Positions 16,273-25,888 are shown, counted from the stretch's first letter. The stretch is 64,000 nt of DNA from Shewanella algidipiscicola (GCF_003605125.1 NZ_QPQT01000004.1:217097-281096); one strand, 5' to 3'. The notes: generated by a model not told the origin, from the letters alone. Translations and numbers: made by a program.

Positions 16273-18309
16273 GTGATCAAAACAAGAAATACTAAAATCG
16301 CGATTATCATCAGTAGCCTACTATCAAGCCAAGCTGTACTAGCTAATGAAGCTAATGACGTTTTTTCACTTGGTGAAATTGTTGTTTCAGAGCAGACAGG
16401 TGTAAAAGATATTGCTATCAATAACACAATGACAGCAGAGCAAATTGAACTTATTGGCGCCAAAACGGCTGCGGATGCACTGGACTATGTTCCTGGTGTA
16501 CACGTTGCTCAGTCGAGTAAAGGTGAGAAATTTTTAACTATTCAGGGCTTTGAGCAAGATAAAGTGCTTATTCTGCTTGATGGTGTGCCATATTATGAAA
16601 CTAACTATGGCCAGTTAGATCTTAATCAAATCCCTGCCAATATCATTGCCAAAATTGATGTAGTGAAAGGCGCCTCTTCAGTGCTTTATGGCCCAAATGG
16701 AATGGGCGGTGTGGTCAATATTATCACTAAGAAAGGCCAAGAAGGTATCAGTGGTGATCTTAATGCATCATTTGGGCAAATGGGACAAAACCATCAAGCA
16801 GGTTCTATCAGCTTAGGCAAAGATGGTTTTAGCTTATTTGCATCAGTCGATCACCGTGGTCGTGATGCAATGCGTATGTCTAATGACTTTGAGCCTGTAC
16901 TTTCAGACATTAAAAATAAATTTGGTGATTTACCAAAGCGGATGGTTGTTGAAGACGGCGGTAAGCGCGAAAACTCTGCTTATGAATCGACTAATATCTG
17001 GGTACGTGGTGGTTACGCCAATGAAAGCACAGAGCTTTTTGCTAGTGTATTCAGCTTAGATTCTGATCGTGAGCTTCCTTATAACACCCGTTATAACAAA
17101 GTATTTAGTGATTTTAGTAGTTTTGCCGATATCTCTGAATATAAAGATACTGGTATGGATTTAAGCGGTTTACACCGCGTAAATGACTGGCTAACAGTGC
17201 GTGCATTAGGTTATTACCACATGCATAACGACAGCTATGATTCATACGATAATCCAGATAAAGACCTTAAGTTAGCGACAAGTAGCTACAGCGATTACAC
17301 CGCAGGTGGCGCTCTGTTTACTGATATGGCATTAGCGGATTGGAATAGCTTAAGCCTGTCAGTTAACTATAAAAATGATGTACACAAAAAGAAGAATGTT
17401 GCTTACGTTGATGTAGGTCGCTCTCATGGATATGAACGCTCTCAATTAGATACTATCAGTGTTGCAGCAGAAGATACCATGACCTTTGGCGCGCTAAATG
17501 TGGTCGCTGGTATTGCTTGGCATAAACAAACGATTGTTGAAGATCGCGGTAATGATGCTACGCCGGGTGAAGATGGTTCAGATACCTTAGATCCAATGCT
17601 TGGTATGAGTTATACCTTCGACAATGCGGGTCTAGTTTATGGTTCTATCGCGCAAAAGACCCGTTTTGCTACCTTCACTGAGATGTTTGACGATACTGGC
17701 GCCCGTCACGATCTTAAGCCTGAACGCAACACTAGTTACACCTTAGGCTGGAAAAATGACTTTAGCCATCAGTTGTTAAATAGCATTGACGTGGGTCTGT
17801 TCTATCACGATATTACTGACAAGATTGTTGAAACTTATCTGCCGGATCCAAATGATCCGAATTGGGATCTAGAAGTTTACCAAAACATCGGTAAGTCAGA
17901 GTTTTACGGTATTGAGATCACGACGCTAAGCCAGCTAACGGAAAATATCAGTCTGTCACTGGATTACACCTATACTCACGCACGTAACAAGAGCGAAAAC
18001 CGCGACTCAGATTACTTCCGTGATATTCCAAAAGACTCTGTCACAGCGATTGTTAACTGGTATCAGCCTAGGTTAGATATCGATAGTAATCTACGCGTAC
18101 GCTATCGTACTGATATCCTGATCGATGAACGCTCACAAGAGTGGGAGTCAGATACATTAACTATCGATATGGGAATTAAAAAGGCGATTACACCACAGTT
18201 TTCTGCTTACATGAATCTTAACAACTTACTCGATGAGTCACACTACGAAGGATACGGCCAGCCAAATGAAGGTCGTTCTTATGAAGTTGGCGTAAAGTAC
18301 CGCTTCTAA
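16273..18309 (+). CDS. TonB-dependent outer-membrane receptor of the TonB2/ABC operon
   Basis: 678-aa gated outer-membrane importer. Signal peptide about 1-24 (cleaved after VLA), a TonB-box-like SLGEIVVSE at about 32-40, plug domain (about 45-150, including VPGVHVAQSS and VDVVKGASSVLYGPNGMGG-like residues near 130-150), then a 22-strand barrel ending YEVGVKYRF with terminal aromatic Phe. GTG start at 16273 with GGAG seven bases upstream. It is the first gene of a 12-gene run. Substrate unknown: barrel resembles siderophore/haem/cobalamin receptors in general but lacks the FRAP/NPNL haem motifs. Confidence 0.9.
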   Translation: MIKTRNTKIAIIISSLLSSQAVLANEANDVFSLGEIVVSEQTGVKDIAINNTMTAEQIELIGAKTAADALDYVPGVHVAQSSKGEKFLTIQGFEQDKVLILLDGVPYYETNYGQLDLNQIPANIIAKIDVVKGASSVLYGPNGMGGVVNIITKKGQEGISGDLNASFGQMGQNHQAGSISLGKDGFSLFASVDHRGRDAMRMSNDFEPVLSDIKNKFGDLPKRMVVEDGGKRENSAYESTNIWVRGGYANESTELFASVFSLDSDRELPYNTRYNKVFSDFSSFADISEYKDTGMDLSGLHRVNDWLTVRALGYYHMHNDSYDSYDNPDKDLKLATSSYSDYTAGGALFTDMALADWNSLSLSVNYKNDVHKKKNVAYVDVGRSHGYERSQLDTISVAAEDTMTFGALNVVAGIAWHKQTIVEDRGNDATPGEDGSDTLDPMLGMSYTFDNAGLVYGSIAQKTRFATFTEMFDDTGARHDLKPERNTSYTLGWKNDFSHQLLNSIDVGLFYHDITDKIVETYLPDPNDPNWDLEVYQNIGKSEFYGIEITTLSQLTENISLSLDYTYTHARNKSENRDSDYFRDIPKDSVTAIVNWYQPRLDIDSNLRVRYRTDILIDERSQEWESDTLTIDMGIKKAITPQFSAYMNLNNLLDESHYEGYGQPNEGRSYEVGVKYRF

Positions 18310-18318
18310 GGAATAGGA

Positions 18319-19317
18319 ATGTTAAACAGACTATTTAGTGCTGTTGTCATTCTCCTTTGTGGTCTTTCAAGTGTATCGGCAACGCCGATACACTTGGTCG
18401 ATCAACAAGGCCGTGAGGTGGTGCTGCAACAGCCTGCCTCACGCATTGTGACGACCTTTACCCCCGCAAACCTGTTTGCTCTTAGTCTTGGTCTTGAAGA
18501 CCAACTTGTAGGAATTGGCGGTAGCACCAAGTACTCGCCATTCATTAATCGTATTTTAGGCGAGCGCGATCCTTTGGTGATCGGCAGTCGTTCGGCTGGA
18601 ACCAGTTTAGAAACCATCGTCGCTTTAAAGCCTGATTTGGTTTTAGTTTTTGGCAAAAAAGATGGCTACCGACTGGCAGATCGTCTTAGCTCATTAGGTA
18701 TAGCTAGCTTGGTTATTCAACCTGAAAGCTTTAAAGACAGTGAGCTTGTGCTATCGCTATTAGCAAAAGCCACCGGCACCGAAGACAAGGCGGCTAAGAT
18801 AGCAGCTGAAAACCAGCGCTTAGCCGAGATTATCCAAACTGGACTTAAAGGGCTTAGTGACGATCAATACTTACGTGCATATTACGCCAATAGTTCAGAT
18901 CTATACCGCACCGCGAGTGAGCAGATGTTTCAACATCAGTTAATGGCTGTTGCTGGCATCAATAATGTCGCTACAGGTGTACCGGGTTTTTACCCTAAAG
19001 TGAATGCGGAGCAGCTACTACTTTGGCAACCGCAACTATTAGTGCGTGAATCTAATGATTCAACCAAAGTTGATGAACAACTTAAAAAATCATTGATGAC
19101 ACAAATCGCTGAGTTACCGCAGATCAAAATACCTAATGGTAGCTTCTGGGATATGCCGTCACCAATGGCAATGGCTGGTGCACTCTATATTGCTGCTAAC
19201 GCTTACCCTGAACGATTTAAAAACATCGATTTAGATGCCGAAATAGCCCATTACTATCAAGTCGCTTTTGGTGATGCTTGCCTCTCGCCTCTGCAAGAGA
19301 CGAGTCAATGTTTATAG
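18319..19317 (+). CDS. Periplasmic substrate-binding protein (FecB/BtuF-type)
   Basis: 332-aa class III binding protein (Peripla_BP_2 fold) delivering the ligand to the FecCD permease. Signal peptide about 1-21 (SVSATP). Mature part begins HLVDQQGREV, like BtuF/FepB proteins, followed by the conserved RIVTT, LEDQLVGIGG, and a second lobe with AVAGINNVATG and WQPQLLV. It contains a C-terminal CLSPLQETSQC cysteine pair. Ten bp after the receptor gene, with AAGGAATAGG as ribosome site. Ligands of this family include metal-chelates, haem and cobalamin; the actual ligand is unknown. Confidence 0.88.
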   Translation: MLNRLFSAVVILLCGLSSVSATPIHLVDQQGREVVLQQPASRIVTTFTPANLFALSLGLEDQLVGIGGSTKYSPFINRILGERDPLVIGSRSAGTSLETIVALKPDLVLVFGKKDGYRLADRLSSLGIASLVIQPESFKDSELVLSLLAKATGTEDKAAKIAAENQRLAEIIQTGLKGLSDDQYLRAYYANSSDLYRTASEQMFQHQLMAVAGINNVATGVPGFYPKVNAEQLLLWQPQLLVRESNDSTKVDEQLKKSLMTQIAELPQIKIPNGSFWDMPSPMAMAGALYIAANAYPERFKNIDLDAEIAHYYQVAFGDACLSPLQETSQCL

Positions 19318-20354
19318 CTAAAGGACGCACTTTTCAGCCGGTTAAGTGGCTGGGCATTGCCATTGTTGTAGGCTTGGTAGGCCTTTGCGCGGGACGCTTT
19401 TCGATTAACTCAAGCGACTTATTCAGTGCGATTCAAAAACTGCCCTCTGTACTAAGCAGCTTAATACTTGCAGGGCAAGTGCCGGATAACTTAACCCAAG
19501 AAGAAAGGGTCATTCTGCTTATTCGTTTTCCACGTTTACTAACCGCTCTGATTGTTGGTGCTGGTCTTGCTGTATCAGGCGCCGTGTATCAGGGGGTGTT
19601 TCGTAACCCGCTGGTGTCACCTGATATTTTAGGCGTCGCATCGGGCTGTATGTTTGGCGCAGCGATGGGACTTATTTTACCGGGCAGCAGTTGGTTGATG
19701 GTGCAGTTATTGGCATTTGTTTGTGGCTTAGCAGCCGCTTGTGCGGCGATGTTCATGGCCAAGCGCTTTGGTAGCAACAGTCTGCTATTGATGATTATGA
19801 CCGGGATTATTGTCGGCTCGATATTTGGCGCAGGGTTGACCATGTTAAAAGCCTTAGCTGATCCCTATGGAGAGCTGCCAGCGATTGTATTTTGGCTAAT
19901 GGGATCACTATCGGTAAGCAGTTGGAGCACGGTTGCGCAGCTGATAGTGCCTGTGGCCTTAGGTTATGGACTTATTCATACATTGCGATATCGCCTCAAC
20001 GTGCTTTGCTTAGGCGATCATCAATGCCGCAGCCTTGGGGTAGAACCAGCAAGACTGCGTATGGTGCTGATAGTGATTAGCTCTTTCATTGTGGCCTCAT
20101 GTGTCGCAACTGTTGGTTCCGTCGCTTGGATTGGCCTAGTGGTGCCACATATGGTGCGTACCTTCACAGGCGCTAACAATATGCGATTGATTCCGCTATC
20201 GACTGCGGTTGGCGCCATCTTTTTGCTGCTAGCAGATAGCGTTGCAAGGGCGAGTTTTAGCATGGAGATCCCGATTGGCATTGTGACCTCGCTGGTTGGT
20301 GCACCTTTGTTCGCCTTTTTGCTGTTTCGTTTTCGTCAGGGAGGCGCTTATTAA
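19308..20354 (+). CDS. FecCD-family ABC importer permease
   Basis: Membrane subunit of a type II ABC importer, about 348 aa with about ten hydrophobic segments. The start ATG at 19308 overlaps the end of the binding-protein gene by ten bases; a longer frame from 19278 exists but lies wholly inside that gene. Family motifs: IRFPRLLTALIVGAGLAVSG, FRNPLVSPDILGVASG and the coupling region GLVVPHMVR near residue 280. Its stop overlaps the next ATG (TAATG). Confidence 0.92.
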   Translation: MFIAKGRTFQPVKWLGIAIVVGLVGLCAGRFSINSSDLFSAIQKLPSVLSSLILAGQVPDNLTQEERVILLIRFPRLLTALIVGAGLAVSGAVYQGVFRNPLVSPDILGVASGCMFGAAMGLILPGSSWLMVQLLAFVCGLAAACAAMFMAKRFGSNSLLLMIMTGIIVGSIFGAGLTMLKALADPYGELPAIVFWLMGSLSVSSWSTVAQLIVPVALGYGLIHTLRYRLNVLCLGDHQCRSLGVEPARLRMVLIVISSFIVASCVATVGSVAWIGLVVPHMVRTFTGANNMRLIPLSTAVGAIFLLLADSVARASFSMEIPIGIVTSLVGAPLFAFLLFRFRQGGAY

Positions 20355-21685
20355 TGCTATCTGTTGAAAATGTGAGTTTTTCTGTTGCTGACAAGCAACT
20401 ATTACAAGATGTCAGTTTTGAACTAGCTGCGGGTGAGTTTTTGGCGATTTTAGGCGCTAACGGTGCAGGCAAGACGACCTTAATTAACTGCCTATGTGGT
20501 TTAAACCAACCGAGCCAAGGTCAGGTCAGTCTTAATTCGCGTCCTTTAAATAATATGAACCGCGCAGAGATCGCGCAATTGATGGCCTTGGTGCCACAAC
20601 AGCAAGAAACCGCCTTTGCATTTACTGCGCTCGAGATGGTAGTGATGGGGCGCACGCCGTTTCTATCAACTTTTGAGTCCCCGTCAGAGCAAGATATCCA
20701 CGACGCTAAAAGAGTCATGCAGTTACTCGATGTTGGCGGCTTAGCCAAGGCGGACTACAACCGCCTATCTGGTGGCGAGCGTCAGCTAGTACTGTTAGCC
20801 AGAGCACTGTTTCAGAGTGAGCAATTGTTGCTACTCGATGAACCGACTAATCACCTTGACTATCGTAATAAATTTCAAATCCTTTCTCAGGTAAAGCGCT
20901 GCTGCGTTGAATCTAATACCGCTGTGATTGCCATCTTACACGATCCAAATTTAGCCCAGCTATACGCCGATAAAGTACTGCTATTGGAGCACGGCAAGGT
21001 ATTGGATTATGGCGAGCGTAGCGCCGTGATGACCAGTAAAAATATCAGTCGACTCTATGGCTTGGCAACGGCCAGTTATCAAGTCGCCTCGCAGGAGTTT
21101 TTTATGCCGCAAAATGTATTGGGGTTGAGTCTCAGCAAAGTGCTAATTGTTACCGGTGAAAGCGGTAGTGGTAAAACCACCGCTTTAGCAGCACTCATTG
21201 AGCAGTGCCAACAAAAACAGCTGCCATTAAAAGGCATGCTTTGCCCTGGTGTGATGAAAAATGGTCGTCGTTTTAGTAGTGATATTGTCGATATAGCGAC
21301 GGGAGAACGTTGTCTATTTGGTCATCGTACTGGTGTGCTAGATAAGAAAACCGGCACACGTTTTAGTTTTACTGAAGCCGGATTGGCCCTAGGTTTACAG
21401 GCCCTTGATCATAATAACTTTAACCAAGGTGATATCTGTATTGTCGATGAAATTGGGCCGATGGAGCTTGGTGGACAAGGTTTTGGTAAGCAAATCGCGC
21501 CACTACTCGCAGTGGCAAATAGCCGTCATATTTGGGTGGTGCGTCCAAACTTGATTGAGCAAGTTTGTCGCCATTGGTCCCTGCATAACCCAGAGGTTAT
21601 CGGTATTGAAGATAGCGATTTATCCCGAAAACTAATGCAGTTTATCAGCGCTGATAATCTTGCCCTTGTAGGTGAGCAAGGCTAA
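20354..21685 (+). CDS. ABC importer ATPase fused to a THEP1-type NTPase domain
   Basis: 443 aa with two different P-loop domains. Residues 1-245: FecE/BtuD-like ABC ATPase with Walker A GANGAGKTT (34-42), signature LSGGE (138-142), Walker B LLLLDEP (158-164) and H-loop His196. After a short linker, residues about 260-440 match THEP1 nucleoside-triphosphatases: Walker A GESGSGKTT (268-276), Walker B/DEIGPME (345-351) and VVRPNL near 385. Both active sites look intact. The second domain is not needed for known FecCDE importers, so it may tie transport to nucleotide status or process the cargo; this is inference. Coupled on both sides by TAATG overlaps. Confidence 0.9.
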   Translation: MLSVENVSFSVADKQLLQDVSFELAAGEFLAILGANGAGKTTLINCLCGLNQPSQGQVSLNSRPLNNMNRAEIAQLMALVPQQQETAFAFTALEMVVMGRTPFLSTFESPSEQDIHDAKRVMQLLDVGGLAKADYNRLSGGERQLVLLARALFQSEQLLLLDEPTNHLDYRNKFQILSQVKRCCVESNTAVIAILHDPNLAQLYADKVLLLEHGKVLDYGERSAVMTSKNISRLYGLATASYQVASQEFFMPQNVLGLSLSKVLIVTGESGSGKTTALAALIEQCQQKQLPLKGMLCPGVMKNGRRFSSDIVDIATGERCLFGHRTGVLDKKTGTRFSFTEAGLALGLQALDHNNFNQGDICIVDEIGPMELGGQGFGKQIAPLLAVANSRHIWVVRPNLIEQVCRHWSLHNPEVIGIEDSDLSRKLMQFISADNLALVGEQG

Positions 21686-22377
21686 TGAACGATGTCAGTT
21701 TAAATCAAACGAGCTTGCTTGAACAAAATTTTATTATTGCCCGCCTAGCCGGTTTGGTCGTGCTAGCTTTATCCGTTATGGCGCTTATCTTGTTCAATGC
21801 TAATAGCCTGTTGTTTCCAGGCAGTAGCGTGACAACATACTTAGTGGTAACTGCCATTGCCAGCTCGCTTTCGGTTTGTGTCTTACCTATCCGTAGTGGT
21901 ATACAGGCTCGCTATGCATGGATAGTGAGTGGCTTGGGGCTATTGTTACTTATCTACAGTAAAACACTTGAGCCACCAATGGGTGATAGTGCCATGCTAA
22001 CTTCACTTTGGGCGCAGCTTTTCTTCCTTTCTCGACCTATTGCGCTGGGCTTAGCTATTGCAGCTTGTGTCGGTTACTTGTTGCATGCATTTGGTCGTGA
22101 TGCGCGATTAGAGAGTCATAGCCACCTATTGAGTCTTCTTGCTGGTACAGCGTTTCTTGGTGGAGAAATCGCGGGTAGCTATTGGGCATTTATCGGCTGG
22201 GGGCGTAGTTGGAGCTGGAGTGGGCACTTCTTTTTCTCAGCCCTGACATACCTGTTATTTATCTTAGTGTTTCACTTACCTAAAGCTTGGTTTGCGAATG
22301 GCAAAGCTTTGGCGTTAGGTAAGGCCGCGGTGCTTGGCTTTATTTGCGTATTGATGTTGGGGTATCGTCTGTTATGA
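21685..22377 (+). CDS. ResC/CcsA/CcmC-like membrane protein
   Basis: 230 aa with about six hydrophobic segments. Residues about 150-195 read GGEIAGSYWAFIGWGRSWSW followed by SGHFFFSALTYLL, which aligns with the Trp-rich haem-handling motif of system-II cytochrome c assembly proteins (WGxYWxWDPKE...W). Here the Asp-Pro-Lys-Glu is replaced by Ser-Gly-His-Phe, and the protein is shorter than CcsA (about 300 aa). A role in haem or metal-complex handling at the membrane is inferred from the motif and from the ResB-like neighbour. Starts by TAATG overlap; its TGA overlaps the next ATG. Confidence 0.65.
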   Translation: MNDVSLNQTSLLEQNFIIARLAGLVVLALSVMALILFNANSLLFPGSSVTTYLVVTAIASSLSVCVLPIRSGIQARYAWIVSGLGLLLLIYSKTLEPPMGDSAMLTSLWAQLFFLSRPIALGLAIAACVGYLLHAFGRDARLESHSHLLSLLAGTAFLGGEIAGSYWAFIGWGRSWSWSGHFFFSALTYLLFILVFHLPKAWFANGKALALGKAAVLGFICVLMLGYRLL

Positions 22378-23201
22378 CTATGAACTGGTTGTTTTCAATG
22401 CGGCTAGCTTTTGTGCTGCTATTGTTGTTGTCAGTGTGGTTTGCGCTTGGCGTTGCGATGAGTGAGCAAGATGTTTACCGCCAAGTGCTGCGCTCACTGA
22501 ATGATTTACCTATGTTGCAATGGATGCAAAGCTTAGCCGCAGCGCCTCTAGTGGCAAGTTGGCTTGCGGGCCTATTTGGTTTGATGTTTTTACTTGGATT
22601 AAACACTGCACTTTGTTCTTGGCGCGATCTGCTACCGACTTGGCGACATAAGCGCTGGCGTAGCCCACGGATCATGATGCTACCGATTCATATCCTGACC
22701 TTATTGGTGTTTATCTTCCACGGTGTCGATTTAGTGTTTATTCATGGCCACGACAGCGTTGTGCTGCATCAAGGTGAACGTTTTAACAATGGGCGTTACC
22801 AAATTGAGTTAGTCAAAGTTGATTATCGCAACGATGTCAGCCAAATCATTGAAGATGAAAAAGGTTTTAGCCCCGCCGGACGTATTACTCGTCGCAGTGT
22901 CGAAGTATTCGATCCGCGCATTAATAATGCTTACTTTGAGGTAAGCAATGGCGAGCAGACTGTCAGTGGTCATGCCGGTTTCCTGCGTCCATTTAACTGG
23001 GGGGACTTGTATATCACAGTGACAGATTTTCGTGTGCCTTATCAACAAGAAGCCAAAGGCGTGCAAGTTAAGCTGTTAGCTGTACATAACCCACTGATTA
23101 ACTACTTTTTTATCTGTTATTGCCTATTACTGGTGAGTTTACTGTTGCAAGGGCTGGTGTTTTGGCGTCGCTCAATCAAAAAAGGGAGCCGAAAATGCTA
23201 G
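22374..23201 (+). CDS. ResB/Ccs1-like membrane protein
   Basis: 275 aa. Start ATG at 22374 overlaps the previous stop (ATGA). Two N-terminal membrane segments (about 5-25 and 55-80), a cytoplasmic basic stretch, a third segment beginning LPIHILTLLVFIFHGVDLVF with His residues, a periplasmic beta-rich domain (about 125-245), and a final membrane segment (about 245-268). This order, and the GxxVxLxxGExF turn after the third segment, is that of ResB, partner of ResC in cytochrome c assembly. It is shorter than ResB (about 450-540 aa). Assignment by architecture; function inferred. Confidence 0.62.
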   Translation: MTMNWLFSMRLAFVLLLLLSVWFALGVAMSEQDVYRQVLRSLNDLPMLQWMQSLAAAPLVASWLAGLFGLMFLLGLNTALCSWRDLLPTWRHKRWRSPRIMMLPIHILTLLVFIFHGVDLVFIHGHDSVVLHQGERFNNGRYQIELVKVDYRNDVSQIIEDEKGFSPAGRITRRSVEVFDPRINNAYFEVSNGEQTVSGHAGFLRPFNWGDLYITVTDFRVPYQQEAKGVQVKLLAVHNPLINYFFICYCLLLVSLLLQGLVFWRRSIKKGSRKC

Positions 23202-23980
23202 CTCGAGTTTACATCAGTTTATTGGTCGCTTTAAGTGTATTGCCACTTGCAGTTAATGCGACTGCTGCAGCGACTGACTCAAGCAGTCAGTTAGCTGAAC
23301 GCTGGCGCGAGCAAATACAACAACCTGTGATGCAATCTGTGCAGCTGGGCGAAGAGGCAGCAGCATGGCAACAGCAAAAAGCGCAGTCGCTGTCGCAGCA
23401 ACAACAAGACTTAGGTGAGCTTTATTGGACTGAGTATCAGCTGCAGAAGCAGCAAAGGTACTTAGCATCATTGCAAGCTGAGGTTACCCAGTTGCAGCAA
23501 GACATTGCCACAATAACCGCATTAAAACAGGAGTTAGAGCCGCAGCTTGAGATCTGGTATGCCATGTTAGAGCGTCAAGTGAGCAGCGATCTTCCGTTTG
23601 ACTTTGATGAGCGTAAGCGTCGCTTAGCATTTTTACGTAAAGCTATGGATAGCAATGATCTACCATTAGCCGAGCGTTTTAGGCGTTTACTCGATGTGAT
23701 GACCATAGAGGTTGCTTATGGCTATGGTCAAAAGCTGACTCAGGAGATTATCGCTATTGATGAACAGCCAGTGCAGGTGAACTTACTGCGTTTAGGGCGT
23801 TTATCTTGGTTTTATATCACCCCTGACGAGCAGCATTTAGGTTGGTTTGATAATCAGTCTCGCCAGTGGCGGCCCTTACCTGTTGATCAACAAGGTGACA
23901 TTAAAGTAGCCATGGCAATTACTGCTAATAAGCAGGTGGCACAGATAGTGAATCTTCCACTAGGAGGGCAAGAACAATGA
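23195..23980 (+). CDS. DUF3450 family periplasmic protein of the TonB2 system
   Basis: 261 aa. Start ATG at 23195 with AAGGGAG before it; it overlaps the ResB-like gene by seven bases. Signal peptide about 1-23, then a long Gln/Ala-rich coiled coil (about 30-115) and a compact C-terminal domain (YITPDEQHLGWFDNQSRQWR). DUF3450 proteins are found immediately upstream of TtpC in Vibrio and Shewanella TonB2 clusters. Stop overlaps the next ATG (ATGA). Confidence 0.85.
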   Translation: MLARVYISLLVALSVLPLAVNATAAATDSSSQLAERWREQIQQPVMQSVQLGEEAAAWQQQKAQSLSQQQQDLGELYWTEYQLQKQQRYLASLQAEVTQLQQDIATITALKQELEPQLEIWYAMLERQVSSDLPFDFDERKRRLAFLRKAMDSNDLPLAERFRRLLDVMTIEVAYGYGQKLTQEIIAIDEQPVQVNLLRLGRLSWFYITPDEQHLGWFDNQSRQWRPLPVDQQGDIKVAMAITANKQVAQIVNLPLGGQEQ

Positions 23981-25386
23981 GAGCTGTGATTGCCATTTTA
24001 CTTTTTAGTGCTTCTGCTCAGGTTTTTGCTCAAGGCCCAGTTGTTGCAAACACTACAGTGAATAAAACTGCTGGTAATTATCAGCAGCAAAAGGCGCAAA
24101 TCGATAAGAGAGTGGCTGATATCCGTCAGGAAAATAGTGCTTGGGAGCATCAATTAAAGCAAGAGATCGATGAGGTTAAATCTAACCAACAAGCGTTAAG
24201 CGCAAGGTTAGTCAGTAAACGCGCACAACTCGCTGTATTAAACGAGCAACTTGTCGCGCTTAATCTGCAAAAGCAGCAATTGACTAGCAGATATCAACTC
24301 GCTGTTGATGATATGCAGCTGGTGCAAGGCGCCTATCAAAAAGCGTTGAGTAGCTTATCGCAGCAATGGCAGCAAAGTCCTACCAGCTTAATTGAGCCGC
24401 AGCGAGAGCTAAGTTTAACGGCTGCTAAGGCTAGCTCTGGTTTTCCACGTTTGTCACAACTCAATGAGTTGATGACTTACGTCATCGACGATATGCAGAT
24501 GACGGCTCAAGTCGCTAGTACTTCTGCGCCAATAAGCCAAGCTGATGGCAGTGTTAGCACACAAGAGCTACGAGTATTTGGTGGGCTAATGGCTGTAACC
24601 GATACGGATTTACCTAATTTTATTGCCTTTACTGACAAACTACCTACCGCAATTAGGCCTGTTGATATCGATGTCAGTCAGCGGCTAAGAGCATGGTTAG
24701 ATGGTGAAAGTCAGCTGTTGGCAATGGATTTGAGTCAAGGCAGAATGCTGCCAAGCTTGGCGCAAAAGCAAAGCGTTGGCCAATGGGTCAAAGATGGTGG
24801 TGAAGTGTTGTGGCCAATTCTTATTTTAGCTGCACTTGGCTTACTGATCGCCCTTTGGCGCGCGGTATTCTTGCTATATTGGCGTCCATTAGCCCAGCTT
24901 CAAAACGATGATAGCGCTAAAGCAGATCTGCTAACGATTAAGCAGCAGCTACAGAGTATGTCTCGAGTGCCGGCAGCGAAAGTGCTAGCTAATGCCATTG
25001 TTGAAGGGAGCGGTGTTGAAGCAATGGATCAGCGGCTTAAGCAGTTAATGCTGAAACAGATAGCGCAGTTTGAACGAGGTCTTGGCTTTATTGCGTTACT
25101 CGCTGCCATGGCGCCAATGCTAGGTTTGCTGGGAACGGTTTCCGGCATGATTGAAACTTTCCAATCACTCACAGAGTTTGGCAATAGTGACCCTAAGTTG
25201 TTGTCGCAAGGGATCAGTAAGGCACTGATCACCACTCAAGCTGGCTTACTGGTAGCATTGCCATTGCTACTGCTGCATTACCCGTTAAAGCGCCGCGCCC
25301 AAGCTCTAAGTTTGAATATGGAGCAGCAATCAGCCTTGTTACTAGCGCTCAACCTTGAGCAAGGGGAAGGCCATGGCTCCAAGTAG
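23977..25386 (+). CDS. ttpC: TtpC-like MotA/TolQ/ExbB protein with coiled-coil extension
   Basis: 469 aa. Signal peptide (1-19, VFA cleavage), periplasmic coiled coil (about 30-125), then a membrane segment near 270-290, and a C-terminal ExbB-like proton-channel domain (about 355-455) with APMLGLLGTVSGMIETFQ and ALITTQAGLLVALPLLLLHY. Known in Vibrio as TtpC, an extra component required by TonB2-dependent transport. Ribosome site GGAGGG; overlaps genes on both sides. Confidence 0.88.
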   Translation: MRAVIAILLFSASAQVFAQGPVVANTTVNKTAGNYQQQKAQIDKRVADIRQENSAWEHQLKQEIDEVKSNQQALSARLVSKRAQLAVLNEQLVALNLQKQQLTSRYQLAVDDMQLVQGAYQKALSSLSQQWQQSPTSLIEPQRELSLTAAKASSGFPRLSQLNELMTYVIDDMQMTAQVASTSAPISQADGSVSTQELRVFGGLMAVTDTDLPNFIAFTDKLPTAIRPVDIDVSQRLRAWLDGESQLLAMDLSQGRMLPSLAQKQSVGQWVKDGGEVLWPILILAALGLLIALWRAVFLLYWRPLAQLQNDDSAKADLLTIKQQLQSMSRVPAAKVLANAIVEGSGVEAMDQRLKQLMLKQIAQFERGLGFIALLAAMAPMLGLLGTVSGMIETFQSLTEFGNSDPKLLSQGISKALITTQAGLLVALPLLLLHYPLKRRAQALSLNMEQQSALLLALNLEQGEGHGSK

Positions 25387-25888
25387 TTCGATGCAGTCAT
25401 TAGAGCAATTTGTTCATGCTGTTTTAGGCTTTATTGAGCTAGGCGGCATAGTGATGTGGCCGCTATTTATCTGTTGTTTATGGATGTTGTGGTTAGTCAG
25501 TCGTGCCTTATTTAAAGAGCAAAGCTTAGAAGCACTGAGTGGTGTAACAACCGAGTGTGACTGGCTTAATCAACGTTTGCGCTTGTTGGCATTAAGGCAG
25601 GCACAGGCTCAGCAGTATGGCGATCTTCAAGGGGTTAGGTTACTTGCTATGGTTGCGCCGTTATTAGGCTTGCTCGGCACAGTGAGCGGAATGATCGCCA
25701 TGTTTGATGCGGGAGCCAATTATGGCTTTCATGATCCAGCTGTAATTTCTGCAGGGATTTCTATGGCGATGGTGACCACGCAAACAGGTTTGTTTGTCGG
25801 CTTAACAGGGGTGATATTGGCCTTTTTTTGGCAGCGAAAGCTTAATCGTTTAGATACCGATTTATTCGTTGGAGGCGCACATGCTTAG
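25373..25888 (+). CDS. exbB2: ExbB2, proton channel of the TonB2 motor
   Basis: 171 aa from the ATG at 25373 (site GGGGAAGG), overlapping ttpC by 14 bases. Three membrane segments and the MotA/TolQ/ExbB motif APLLGLLGTVSGMIAMF, then AMVTTQTGLFVGL. Works with ExbD2 to energise TonB2. The short form (about 170 aa) is typical of TonB2-type ExbB. Confidence 0.92.
   Translation: MAPSSSMQSLEQFVHAVLGFIELGGIVMWPLFICCLWMLWLVSRALFKEQSLEALSGVTTECDWLNQRLRLLALRQAQAQQYGDLQGVRLLAMVAPLLGLLGTVSGMIAMFDAGANYGFHDPAVISAGISMAMVTTQTGLFVGLTGVILAFFWQRKLNRLDTDLFVGGAHA

Noticed and set aside
16273..18309. Haem receptor assignment for the first receptor
   Set aside because: FRAP and NPNL motifs with the intervening His, seen in hutA, are absent here.
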